Notes: generated from the sequence alone by a model not told the origin. Shown: positions 41,901 to 55,062, numbered from the stretch's first letter. The stretch is DNA of 64,000 bases from Trichoplax sp. H2 (GCA_003344405.1 NOWV01000002.1:806001-870000); one strand, 5' to 3'. Numbers and translations are program-made.

Positions 41901-44900
41901 TGTGCGAATCCATTCAGTATCTACGAAGTATGGAAAAGTCGTTGTAAATAATTAAGTACATTTGATAAAGAATTATTAGAAGTATATTAATCCAAAGGTA
42001 CTTACTTGGAAGATAAGAAAGTACGCGTAACTATGAATTTTTGCGAAGTAGATAACACCCATCATGGCAGTAAATATTGATATTCCTATTTTAAGTGAAT
42101 TATTAGCAAGTTTTGAAGAACCAAAACGGAATTAATTTTAAAATCTATACCAATAACAGTATTTCTATTACGTGAAAATTTCATACGTTACCTAACATTC
42201 CGCCACTTAGAAAATACCTCTTATTTACTCGCTCAGCGACGTATCCACTGGTGATTTAAACATACCTGATTAGAATTATATAACACAATTTTGTAATAGC
42301 AAATGTTTTACGTATGTGCATGTAGGTACCTTACTAAAACACCCACGGCATAACAGAATAAAAAAACTACGTCCAAAATTCCCAGCAAGTGACTACCATT
42401 TTGTTCATCTAGATAATTGAGGGCAGGACTTACGTTAATATTTTGTTTTCAAAGGCAATCAAGTTAAAATACAAAACCAGTCATAACATACTAAATGGTG
42501 CCCATTGGGGGCATGATTGAACCAATTTCGTTCCGTTTATAATAAGCGGCTGAGAATGGATTTCATTACCAGAGACAAGCATTTGATCATTATCAAGAGC
42601 TAGCGTACAGTTGGGTGTATATAACGAGCTCTGCCGAACAGACAGTGAAGGAATGATAATATAGAGTAAGCAAATTTTAATGACCGAAATATCTTATTAC
42701 AACCATAATATCATAATATAAAAAATATTTGGAATAATTTTACGACAATTAAATTAATTGAAGATGAAATTTTTTATTTCATTTCAGAAATTAGTCCATT
42801 CTACTTCACTTTTGACATCGGTCAAAAATTTTACAGTAGATAACAGAAACGAACAGGAAGTCCTATTGTAACAAAGTTATAATTAAGCAATTCACTATAT
42901 ACAGTATAGGGCAGGGCGTAGATAGAAAGGAGGAGCAATATTCGAGCTTAGAACTTTCTACATTATGCACCAATACTTTACAATATTCCATATAATTGTT
43001 AATTAATCAAGCTAATACGATTCTAATCTTGGTGATTTTTAAGTTCTTTCTAGCAGAGAGATCTCAAACATTAAAAAAGATCTCCACTAATTCCGGTAAG
43101 AGAATTACAGATATTGCAGTATTTTAGTTCTTCGCACGTTATAGTGTTATCTACTGTATCATCACATAGCTAACACAATTTTGATCGAAATTACCTTAAC
43201 AACGCTTATGATCTTTCGGGTCATATGATAGCATGTATACGAGAGGAAGGTTAGAAATAGAATCCAAGCCGCATACCTGGTAATCAATAGAAGAACAATA
43301 TCAGAAACCAATGGCCTTTAAAATGGTTCATAACGCTATTATTACGTGGATATAACTAATAGCTAATTGTATGTGAGAAGATTCAAGATGGTGAGATACT
43401 GAATAAGTAAATATGCAACTACATTGTACAGTACTGATTTCAATCTTTGCATGAAGTTACTTGTATATGTGTACGGTAGAGAGAAATACTGATTGTAGAC
43501 TATATAAACAGTTTACATAAAGTTTTGAGGCAAACCACCTTGCGAATGGAAAATAAAGCATAAACCTACAAGATTTTAAAATTATGGAATTATGGCTGAT
43601 AATGTGATATAGGTTTTTCATATTAGGCAATTATAGTTCAATAATAATGACTAGATTGAGCATATACGTGTATAACCAGCTATAACGTATAAACACCGTA
43701 TGTTTTTGTCAGCATGTCCTGAACTACTCGTACAGTAGTTCTAGTAGGGTATTCGAATACTCTCTACTATAAGATTTTCCGTAAAGTAGAAATCACGAAT
43801 TGTATTACGACAGCATTTAAGTGATTCTTTAATCAAACCGGAAGCTGATGTTGATGCTTTTAAATACTATAGCAATTAATAAGTAAATTTTATATCAATG
43901 ATATAAAGAAATTTGCTTAAAATTCAATTTTTAGAATGTAGTTAATCTTTACTAAAATCGGACGTATCAATCTCAACGAAAATTAATTACAGACGAGTAT
44001 AGGTAGGGCATTTTTATTGGCCTGTATTGGATGTAATACCAGTCTATCACTGCAATTAAAGCAACATCTGCGTCCTACGAATATTGCGGGAGGCATCCTA
44101 CGAAGGGCGTTCTAATACACTCTTGTAGTGTTATTTAGGTGGCTTAGTAGTTCCGCTATTAAATCGGCTTGACGATTTAACTTGCATTATATTGAAGGGT
44201 ATTGAAGAGCATTATTATTGATACTTATTTCTATCAAGTCTTGGGAAGATCAACTGTAGAAGTGATGCGCATCATGGCTTTACTAGCGATTACATTCATT
44301 TTTTATCATTCATAACTCCCAAGACGAGCAATCTGTTAATCGCATATGGCTACTGTATTAAGATTGTTCTACTACATTGCATACCGTTGAGACTTGATTA
44401 AATATTGTACTATACGTCCATGTATCGTATGATCATTTCCTGTCTTGTATAGCGCAAAGAAATAACAAGGCTTATACAGTATTCGTCTTGGATAACGTTG
44501 TTACTATTGCAGGCAGAATGGTGGTAACAGCAGCAATTGATCAATTTAATGTACGTGTATCCTAGTGATTTCAATTACGTTCCTCTCCTTTCCTTTATAG
44601 CAGACCAAGTAGAAATATAACTGTAGATTACTGGAATTAAAATTTTTATAGTACAATCTGGTGCTGTTACGCTATGGTCTAAATCAATAGAATAAGAACG
44701 ATGCTACATACGAGTCCGGTATCAAGTATCTAGCAATGGCACTAGCAATTTATTTTAGTGGCTAGTAAAAAAAAATCGAACATGATTGAATATTGAACTC
44801 GATTGAATACTAATCGGCAGTAACAATCCATCATCTATTGAGGCATTGTGCTACTTTTCAGGGGAAAAATGTGATTCTAATCTCTGCAGTTATTTACTCT

Positions 44901-45389
44901 GGTCAAGATTACGATATGGATTTCCTCTCATTAGAAGGTAACCTTTAATAAAGGAAAGTACATTAGATCCTTGGAAAGAAAAAATGGCAGTTTATTTTAC
45001 GGATTACTACAGTAAACAATCGTCTACTATAGCCTGTAAAAATAGTCCAAAATGAATTAGTTTTAAAGCGTTGGAATGATTATCCTATCCACTATGCAAC
45101 CTCATCAATGATGACTAAGTGATAACAACCTATCAGGGAAAGAGAATTGGATAACGTATGGGGCCGATCGAGTAGTAGTGTAGATTATCTACTTTTGGAT
45201 TGAATATCCTGTTTCAAAATCAATCCCTTCAACTCACATATTCTCCCTCGATTGCCTCCTTATCACTCGTATTAACGGTGGGCCTCCAGAGTTCCTGGAT
45301 GTAGAACATAACTGCGTACTGCCAGCATTAATGCTGCCACTTTCGTCAATAATCTTCTCGTTCATCAGATTCGCGTTTTCCTTTTCCAT
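38941..45389 (-). CDS. SLC37A2: SLC37A1/A2-like sugar-phosphate:phosphate exchanger, copy B
   Basis: Twenty-four exons, high to low: 45238-45389, 43195-43276, 42492-42630, 42330-42408, 42192-42247, 42006-42085, 41900-41920, 41722-41777, 41543-41635, 41321-41394, 41170-41207, 41003-41047, 40871-40927, 40597-40647, 40439-40529, 40267-40341, 40049-40134, 39884-39932, 39717-39790, 39553-39631, 39432-39475, 39266-39319, 39096-39148, 38941-38995 (TAA); 560 residues. It has the same MFS plan as copy A: YHMTRKIISVVK in helix 1, SGYVAERVNKRYFL, GVWNSHTSFGNMLG, FNKLVSYTFLFWLPFYL, FFDVGGIIG and IIDSTGSLGAALGPLL. The ATG at 45389 opens a long frame through GGPPLIRVIRRQ, a block shared by all three copies. 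It differs from A and C by an extra 3' exon, giving the tail NGKVVATA. The loop in exon 3 has NCT and NGT sequons. The donor of exon 12 was chosen because it keeps phase 0. Confidence 0.92.
43277..45237. other. Intron 1 of SLC37 copy B (about 2 kb)
   Basis: AT-rich intron between the N-terminal exon and the helix-1 exon. I see no repeat array, nested exon or RNA gene in it. Confidence 0.6.
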
Positions 45390-48300
45390 CTCGTAGCAGC
45401 TAGGGTACTGCCAGCAACGATTTGCTGGCGGAATATATAAGCGATCGTATGGATTACAACTCTAGCAATATTCTGCTTGGTTCATCTCATACTATCACCT
45501 ATAGCGTTCAGTCGCTCGACAGACATGTTACTAAGTTTCTATAGTACTACGCCAGTCGGTAAGGATTTCTATCAGAAATTCTCCCAGCCAAGTTCATATT
45601 GATTCATATCGACTCGCCCACGGCCATATAATACACTCAGATTCAACGTACTTTATGAGCAGGGATACTGTCAAGTCGTGTTGTCCAGCTGCGACTTATG
45701 GCCGGCCTTGTTGACTGTTTACATTTAGACCTTGTTTCGATAGTTTGCAACTAGGAATCCAGGATTACATTAAATCCCACCCTTACCCCCCTCTGGAGAA
45801 AATATCCTAGCTTTTCCAGCTTTGATATACTTCTATGAAAGGGACTCCGTAGAGTTTATTCTAGTATTGGTAATTTTCAGTATTTAACCTACTTTGATTG
45901 ACTTTTTGCTAGGCATGGATTACAAATAAATAGAGATAGTCAATATGGCGTTCAATCGTTATTGGCGTTGACAGCAAGTCATCAATCCACTACAACTTCC
46001 CACCATGAATGTCAGTACTGGTCTAGTTCAACAACTTTTTCTCTCTTGAATCGTCTCTGATAACGACAGTACTTTACTAGAGCTGTTTAACCCTACACTA
46101 CTTCTATCACGTATAAACAACTCGATCTCTATCTCGACCTACGCCATAATCTATCTATCGGATGTGTGGATGCTTTTACTGAGGTTAAGGTTACTTTCTG
46201 TTTGTCAATATTCAGGTGGAAATCACGAGTGCCAGCGACGATGTTAGCTAGTCCGTTGATTGTTGCATTGCATGATGCTGTCATGGATGGCGTTAGTATG
46301 CCAACTGAGCATAACAGGATACATCAGTAAGCCGAGCTACAGCACCCGGTAAAATTTCTTTAGTAATGGTATCGAAACTGGATATGATAATCATTTGCGA
46401 TGATTATTGTCATAACTCTGGAATCCAGTTGCTGCATAGCTGGTATAGTCATTCGGATTTTACTACTGTGCTTATCTTGTTTGCCATCATCCTGATATTT
46501 CCTCTGATTAGATACAATACATGTAGAGTAGAGTACAGTACACAGGGACTTCTAAAGAGAAATCCGTGCTGTACTTATTTACAGAACAAGTCCTTTGCTG
46601 TACAATGTACAATTTCCTCTGATTAGATATTGCCAACAGCAACTTCTAATAAGAGAAATTCGTGCTGTGTTATTTACAGTAGAAGTCATTAGCTGTACAT
46701 GGAGGATGCTTCGATCCGGTCCTATTGCAGAAAGACAGTACGTTAATAGGATTACCGATTACACATCATCCTAATATTTTCCTCTGATTAGATATTGTCA
46801 ACAGCAACTTCTAATAAGAGAAATCGGTCGGTATTTTTCATACAGTAAAAGTCCTTGTTGTACAGCTGGGAGGATACTTCGATCCGGTCCTATCGTAGCA
46901 AGACAGTTCAGTAATAGGATGACCGATTACTCATCATCCTAATATTTCCTCTGATTAGATGATATTGTCAACAGGAACTTCTAATAAGAGATATCGGTAC
47001 TGTATTTCTAAGAGAAATCCGTGCAGTGTTATTTACAGTAGAAGTCCTTTGCTGTACATGGAGGATGCTTCGATCCGGTAATATTGCACCAATACAGTAT
47101 AGTTATAGGATCATCGATTACACATCATCCTAATATTTCCTCTGATTAAATATTGTCAAAGGAACTTCTAATAAGAGAAATCGGTACTGTAATTCTCATA
47201 CAGTAAAAGTCCCTATTGTACAGCTAGTATGGCTAACAGTATCATTTGCAAATGGAGGAGGTTCAATCTGGTCCTGTAGCAGCAACAGAGTAACAGGCTT
47301 CCTTTTTATTAATAAATGAATTTTAACTCAACATCAATTATTTTATTGTGTACAATTATCTATTCCACATTCTACACGAGTAATGCTCTACTTCATCGTT
47401 CGATGATACTTTTCAAAGCGTATTTACTACTGTAATAACTTGAAATCATTAAAGTATAGAACTTTATGCTGATACTGTTTCAAAAGCACCTTTAATGAAC
47501 GGGAATGGGATTACAGTATTTTTACACGCTGCGTATTACTGTATCTTGAGATTGAAAAAATTCTTTTCAGATCTTGAAGTAGGCATGCCACGGAACGTGA
47601 CTCGATCATGTACACGAGCTTTAGCATAAAACATCGCCCAATATCTAGTTTGCCCATATTTCTCTTATGACTACTATTGTATAGGCTAAAAGCACAAAAA
47701 TTACTCTTGAATGATAGCAAGCATACCCTGACTATGTTGAAGAGTTTACCCTAATCGCTGGTTTACAAGACGACCATAGCCGTAATGCTTCCGTATTATT
47801 CCCTTACAACCTGGTCTTGAGTAGAGCTTGCTGTAAGAATATGGCCATGAACTATCCATATTACAGTATTTTTCATATCCCAGCACCAGGGTATACAATA
47901 TTACATGTTGAGTAAAAGAATCCATCGAACGATCAAACTGTAGCCATTAGCAAAGAAAAAAGCCTTTAATACCAACATATTGCAGTTTGTTGTTGATTCT
48001 TTATTGACTGACTGACAGCACATGACATGATTTCGTCGATAGAGTGCCAAATAGTAAGACCATCTGCGACCAAAAGCATGCTTAGAAACTGCATATATTA
48101 GTAGTCGATTGATTATTTAATACATACACAGTATGATTTCGTTGAAAGATGAAATAAATATCAAGCTACCGGTGACCAATGAAACAATAAGTTCTCGTCT
48201 TGTATGCCATTTGAAGCCCCAAGATGAAGGATTAAATAATACAGAATATCTTGAATACTGACTTTTAATTAATTTACATCATAAATTATTCTTTCTCCTG

Positions 48301-48637
48301 GCAAAGGAATCAAGGTATATCAAGTGTTTTAAATATGGCATATGTCTTAAACTTCAAGTTCAATTATACGTGTCTATTCACATTGATTTTGAGGTTGATA
48401 ACATCAAACTATAACATTCTCATTCTTACAGATACTAAAATGCTATTTTTCCCGTAACGATAATAATATTCATAAAATCTTCATCATTCTTCCATCTTCA
48501 TTAATGTGTAAGTTTTGCCATTACTAAAAATGATATTATATGAGTTTTTATTACCGTAACTTCAATAAACATATATTACTCAAGGTACTTTCATGCCGAT
48601 AATCAACCATTAAAACATAGTAATTTTTTTAGGCTAC
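45390..48637. other. Intergenic region between SLC37 copies B and C
   Basis: Contains the promoter region of copy B just above 45389, the minisatellite at 46490-47290, and otherwise no exon chain. Short open frames at 46366-46626 and 47511-47720 lack protein signatures. Confidence 0.6.
46490..47290. repeat. Minisatellite array, period about 165-190 bp, 4-5 units
   Basis: CCTCTGATTAGAT starts units at 46501 (a short first unit), 46616, 46781, 46948 and 47139, giving spacings of 115, 165, 167 and 191. Units continue with AACTTCTAATAAGAGAAAT, TTACAGTAGAAGTC, GGAGGATGCTTCGATCCGGT and ACCGATTACACATCATCCTA. The TTCGATCC word resembles a tRNA B-box, but no matching A-box or cloverleaf is present. 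It lies about 1.1 kb upstream of the copy B start. Confidence 0.88.
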
Positions 48638-51600
48638 TCACGATGCTTTGTTACGCATTATTCGAATTTCTTTCACTGACGGATAGATTAAGATCTATAA
48701 AGTATTCATCATCATTAATAGAGGTAGCCAAAATAATATCATAATTACCATTTATTTTAATTAATACAAAAAAAATGAATTCTTTAGGCCTAATATTCCT
48801 GTACCAAAGTTGATATTATTTGTGAGCCCATTAGCATGTAAAATACATTGTTCCATCCCTAAATTTACATATATTTAAATAAAAAGTATAACAGAAACGT
48901 TAGCTTTATCACTATTCTTTAACTATTGGCATTGCTCGTATTGATTAGTGGGCCTACCGTTGGTAGTATGACACCAGTTAATAATGGTCCAAGCGCAGAA
49001 CCTATCGTAAAGTCAGGAATAATTTAAAACACGAATGATCAATAATTTGTCGCAGATGATCCATTTTACTACTTGCTAACCGATTGAGGCCGTAGCATCT
49101 AATATTCCAGACACTGTAGCGGTAGCTTTCTCGTTATTTTTCAAGGTTGGGCTGTTACCCTGGTTATATACAGTGCGAAGTCAAAAATTTCAACAATGAT
49201 AGGAATAAATATATCTTCGTATTTGATTGGAACAATTTTATTAAACCTAATATATCACAATACCAATTCAGCTGCCACTGCACCAACTGTTAGCATTAAG
49301 GGTCCGTTAATAGCAATGCCAGAAATAATCATTAAAACTGTAAGAAAATGGATAGCAGAGGGTGATATAAAAGGCAAGAAATGGAGAGGCAAAAGGGTAT
49401 AATGATTATATCATAAATAATTTCTAGAATTTATATTTTGAATACACATTCACTAACCGATATTGGAGGCTAAATTTATTCTTCCGTAAAAATGGTAGAG
49501 GTATAGCTGATATTGAAAATAATCCATTACATCAAAAACGGATAGAATTGACCAACTTATACTTAGCTTTGAAGTAGTAGTATCAAGCGAATATTAGCAC
49601 CGAAGTAGAGATTACGTAATTATTGAAGCTTACCGTTGGAATTGAGATCGCATACAGTGTCATGCTGATTATTGCCTTTTTATTAGTTTTATCAAAGATG
49701 ATACCTGCTACTATTACACCTTTAATAATAGAAAAACTATCCTTAGTAATAATCAAGCATCTTAGCAACAATTTTAAACTTTGTGTATTCTATTGTAATT
49801 ATGACAATGTATTAATGGAAAGCTCTACCGAGGTACTTAGAATACAATACAATATTGTACCTATAATTCCTCCAATATCGAAGAAAATAGATATAAATGC
49901 CGCGATTTTGCCATTATATCGGACTCCCCCTATTACTATGAATAGAATGTATCGTTAAATATGTATTAAAATACGTTTTTAACGTAAACTGATGACATTA
50001 AAATATAATTGAAGAGTAAAATCAAACAGCAAAGTATGAACATGGTTTTACATACGTATACTATCCAAATAGAAAGGCAGCCAGAATAAGAAAGTATAGC
50101 TGGTAAACTTGTCAAAAAATACTGCTAAGGCGAAACTGACTACACCCTAAATAAGCATACAACCAATATTATAGCTGAATATGGAATGCACAAAATTTTA
50201 TTAAAACTATTTATATTATACATATATACTTCAATTTTTAAGGCGTCAGTGATCGTTACAGCTTTTGAAGGTGAAGTAGCCTACAAGATAATAATGATCC
50301 AATCATTAAATCTTTTGCCTTAATGAATGTAATTAATTAGCGTTCCTAGATATCGCTCATATATTTGCTATCTGATCTAAATCGGGCCATCTATATCCGT
50401 AAATACTGTCATAGATATGGTAAAACAAAGTAAAATATCCCGATTTATTGGAATATGCATATTGTGCCGAAATATCAAGTTTAAGAGTGACTTACACTTT
50501 TATTAGTTTTGGACAGTTGCTCCTGCTGATCATCTTTCTAATATTTCAGAGCATGGTACATATATTGCAATAAAATATACTAGTATTATTTGATTTTTTT
50601 GGCGATTCTTATTTGTATTTTATTCACTTACAGTTATCGTTTGTACGACCTCATAATCCTAAAAAAGCAATTAAATACCAGGATAAGAATATTTAGCAGT
50701 TATACGAGCGAAGTAAATCAGGAGAGCTGAACATAGCATAATCTGATATTAGGTATTATCAGTTGAAATAGTTTAGGATTTAAAATTATACTTTGTTTAA
50801 CAATTACATCCGTATAATTAGATACCATATATAGAACTATGCGGAAACAGTCAAGCAAATGATTTACCAAAATTTACGATTACAATTTCACTTATATTTG
50901 GCTAGTTGGTTTATGCAATAATATAAGTTATTGTGTAGTAAAAGGAACATTACGTCATTTACATGTTGACGTGGCTCTGGACAACCAACTTCATTAGGCT
51001 CTGCAAAGTAGATAAAGCGCAACTATATCAACTTAAGCAAGTATGTCCAGATGTCAACGTTGGAAATAAATCTATTATATTATTAATAACTTGCCTACGA
51101 CTAGACTAAAGAAGATTAAAATTGCGAAAACTCCAGTTATAAGTGCCGGTATAATAAACGACCATCCCCTGATATCATTGTAAATTTAATGAAATAATGA
51201 TTAAGAATTAGTGATTTGTATTGAGTTAATGAAATGTAGTTACATTAGATAATTAAGAAGTAAGGCTTACCAATGACCCTGTGCCCAGACTCCAGGAATA
51301 AGTAAGCCTAATATATTTCCTACGGATGTATTTGAACTCCATAAGCCAAAAAAGAATCCTCTTCTAAATCATTTAAATTTACAGCCATCAGATTCCATAC
51401 TATATTTACTTTAAACATATTTTTAACGAATCTTGTTGTTACTATAGGATCACAAAAAATTTTGCTTAGCAATTGCGAATATTTAAATTATTTTATCACT
51501 TTTGTTATCCAAACGAGCGATCAGTAATTATATTAAAAACGAATAATGGATTTACCTGCCTTTTCCAAACCAGTTTGCAATAATTGCAATCATGGAAGGC

Positions 51601-54600
51601 CATCCTGTAGACTGTTAGTACAGATATTAGTTATTTTTATACATTCCTAGTCAAATATTTCGATTGAATTACCTGCGCTATACCATTCAACATCTAGTGA
51701 AAACAGTAACAAAAAGAGCAAATAATAACATGAGTACATCGGTAAAAAATTGATTTAGGACGTATTACACTTACGTTAATGGCAATTTACGCGCTTTATC
51801 ATGAATAAAGGAATCTTTTACTCAATATTCTACACTATAAATGGTATCAAAGGATGCCAAACTTACTTGAAATATAATAAAATAGGCATAGCTGTGAATT
51901 TTAGCAAAGTAAGCCATTCCGGTAAGCGCAGTAGATAGTATCATTGCTGTTTGAGTTTAGGGTCGAAATATGAATCATAATCAGCACACTGTACTATTGA
52001 CATTTTTATGAATTAATCTTTCCTTTTTAGTTACTGAAGTCGCTTAAATTCGTAAAATTAAAGTCACAATATTGAGATATACGCGTAAATTATTAAGCCA
52101 TAATAAATAATACATAGTAGATATATGCTTATTTTATTTAATGTAAAGTGATTTTTATTTTATTTTATTTTACTGTATTGCTTGGTCAACTACTGTTAAA
52201 GATATTAGATGAGAATTTCAATATATTAATCGCGATTTTGGTATCCCTACATCTTTTATATACTCAGACTTTATTACCTAGCATTCCAAATGTTAGAAAA
52301 TATCGCTTGTTGACCCGTTCTGCAATATATGCGCTACAAGGCAAAAATGAGTATACTTATGACAGTCGTAGCAATCACGGAAACCAGTCTTACATAAGTA
52401 TCAACCTTACCTTAGTATCATTCCGAAGCCATAAATTAATAAAAACGAAACATCCATTACCGCTAGCAAGTAGCTGCCGTTATGTTCATCTAAATAGTGA
52501 TATATATATAAGACTTGGTTTATTGCTATAGTTTGCGTTTGTATCAGAACCTGATAAAATAGAGCGTTATTCTTGAACTAAAATTTTTACATGATAACTT
52601 TTATAACTGCAAGTAGTATTGATTGCTGAAATAAAATTTATTAAATATTAATGCTAACACTTAAAAATGTATACGTTCACCATATATCAATATTATTTAT
52701 GCTCTTGGAGCCATGAAAGCACAATTAGGTATGCATAATGCCTAGGTCTTATAGACATTATGCATATCTACTGGACGTTTGTAGCTTCAACAGTTTCATT
52801 GTGTTATCTCTCACTGTTATTGCAATTCTGAAATTTACTTACTGAATGGCTTCCATTGAGGGCATAACATATTTAAATTCGAATCGTTAATAGAAATAAA
52901 TTCGGACGGGCTTATGTTAGAAGAAGAGTAACCGGCGTGATTGAGGTAACTTAGAATCTTGGACGTGCAATTGAGTGTATACAAAGAGCTCTAAAAGATA
53001 ATGAAAATCTATTAATTAATATAATATAATTTATGCTGTGTTTTGATAATTAAATTCGTTTACTGATTTAAATTAATTTTTTTGTTAGTTTCAAGTTTTC
53101 ATAAAGATTTAAATTTTTGCCTTAACAACGCTAAGAACTCTTCGATCCATGTGAAAACAAGAATAGGCTAGGTAAGTTAGTATCCAGGCCCAAGCTGCAT
53201 ACCTATACCCGTATACATTAAACAGTAAGAATAAAAGTATGATGAGAAGGTAAGAAGTAACAGTCAATATTATTCTTATTATTCGATTTCAAGTAAGGGA
53301 TAATAGATAGTAGGAAAAGAAACATTGATAAATAAAAGTCTTGTAAAAAGTACGTTATGTAGAAATTGATTTCATTATTATTTCCATGAAGTTAAACGCC
53401 TGCTGTCATATTAAAAATTAGATTTAGTACCCATAATCCAAGCCCCGCGTATATAAATTGCTGATGATCCAGCAAGCAAAACTTTTAATCTATCGAAGTT
53501 TTATTGCATGATCGGTCTCAATTTTAATATACGAAAAGCATCTCACCACGTACTGAAATACGTGAGACCGACATTAAATGGGCATTAATTTCTGCCTTGA
53601 GAAATTACGTAGGCGCGGCTAAATTTTCATAGGAATACGATAGATTGATCACTTGAATAGTGTTAACGAAATTACTATTCGAATTTAAAGACTGTAAATA
53701 TCCCTGTTGGTGATGAAAATCTTAGCTGATGGGCGTAGTTGAGAAAAGTACTTTAAGTTAAATTGGATATGAACGATAATATTGAAACGGATTTCAGGGC
53801 ACGTAAAAAAAACTGACCGATTAAAATCTCACTACTGCAGTTATCTATCAATTTGAATGCTTGAAATTGATCCTTTGATTAGATTCAACGAGACTGATAT
53901 TATTTCTTACCCTTACTGAAAGGTAATATTAAAAACTGGCCGATTAAATCTAAATGTACCGATACCGGTAACGAACATTTACCTAAAACATTTGGAGTTA
54001 TCTGATGTCAAAAGTTCAGCATTGATTGTATATCGGTAGCGCTATATGGAGCAGAGTGATCGCTTCAATGAACAACTAAGTCAATGATGATGAAGACATC
54101 GAATATGCGACATTTCTGACAAAATTACAAAAGTCGATTCAAACTGTTGAAGTTTTCAATCATCGCTATTACTACATATCTATCTATGATCTAATCTATG
54201 GTATAAAGATTAAGTAGGTGTCAAGACAGTTAAAAACTGTCTACTTTTGTATTCTAGTACAATCAACGAAGCGATTATTAAAAAATCGATCGATCATCAA
54301 AATATTTAATATCCTGTAGGTTACTGCAACTGCTTGAAGTATAAAAAATTTCCTGTAATTGATCCTATTTGCTATAGGGTACAGTAGTATCGAAAAGTTC
54401 AGTGTAGGTAATATTATTAAATATTTAAGAGTAAGTTATTATAAAATTCTGTAGTATCGTAGCTCGTAGTAAAGTGTGGATAATAATATGCAGTAGATAG
54501 TACAGTATATATTTAATCCGTCACATTTATTGTATCAAATTAAAGATGGAAGGAGCAATACCTTAGCTACTATTTCTTAGGCGTGATATCACCTGATCTT

Positions 54601-55062
54601 TTTAACTGATGGTTTATAATGACTAATTTAACGAGAATAAAAAACAAATACACCGTTACGCTTTTACTGTCTTAATAAATCAGCTACAGTTGAAGTTAAC
54701 CGACTCCAGAATTCTTTTATGCTTGCTAGTAACTAGTAATAGAGAATTAGCCCAGCGACTGATCAGTTATTCATGTAATTGAATACTAGTACCGATATCA
54801 AGTTCATCCTAAAGAGTAATCATAATCAATCCTTGCCATTTCTAATTAGACGTGATTTTATTATTGTGCTTCATTAATCATGATAAAAGAATAAGTTTAA
54901 AAATAAATTAGGGGCAAAGATTAAAACAAAATCTTACAAATCTTCTCTTTTTTGTCTTCTTAAGAAGCGTATTAATGGTGGGCCTCCTTCGTTCTCATCT
55001 TTGTTTTCCGATACACCTTTCGTATGCTTAGTTATGGGTAGTTTTTCGTTCTTACTTGCCAT
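48638..55062 (-). CDS. SLC37A2: SLC37A1/A2-like sugar-phosphate:phosphate exchanger, copy C
   Basis: Twenty-three exons, high to low: 54938-55062, 53121-53202, 52843-52990, 52411-52489, 52278-52333, 51867-51946, 51673-51693, 51556-51611, 51271-51363, 51095-51168, 50963-51000, 50496-50537, 50632-50658 (this one precedes 50496 in position only; transcript order is 50963, then 50632, then 50496 or a single choice), 50230-50280, 50056-50146, 49861-49935, 49634-49719, 49458-49506, 49264-49337, 49081-49159, 48958-49001, 48805-48858, 48638-48694 (TGA); about 526 residues. MFS landmarks include SAYIAERVNKRYFL, GLWSSNTSVGNILG, FDKFTSYTFLFWLPFYL and FFDIGGIIG. The helix-1 motif reads FHMDRRVLSVVK, with Arg where A, B and human relatives have Lys. 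Exons 2 and 10 end in GC donors. No stop or frameshift is seen, so it looks intact despite being the most diverged copy. Confidence 0.88.
52730..52766. repeat. Perfect 11-bp stem hairpin in SLC37 copy C intron 3
   Basis: TATGCATAATG at 52730-52740 and CATTATGCATA at 52756-52766 form a perfect inverted repeat around a 15-base loop. It falls in the intron between exons 3 and 4, where copies A and B have no counterpart that I could see. Confidence 0.6.
53203..54937. other. Intron 1 of SLC37 copy C (about 1.7 kb)
   Basis: Ordinary AT-rich intron; no repeat array or exon-like segment seen. Its donor is GTAAG after codons for REDL and its acceptor is TATAG at the helix-1 exon. Confidence 0.6.

Noticed and set aside
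46490-47290. tRNA genes from repeated TTCGATCC words
   Set aside because: No acceptor stem, D-arm or anticodon arm can be folded around any of them.
52148-52531. 127-codon plus-strand frame, the longest of that area
   Set aside because: It is the antisense shadow of exons 4 and 5 of SLC37 copy C, whose splice sites and protein match are clear on the minus strand.
53121-53202. Copy C of SLC37 as a pseudogene because of its GC donor
   Set aside because: All exons keep frame, exon lengths match the other copies, and GC-AG introns are functional in animals.
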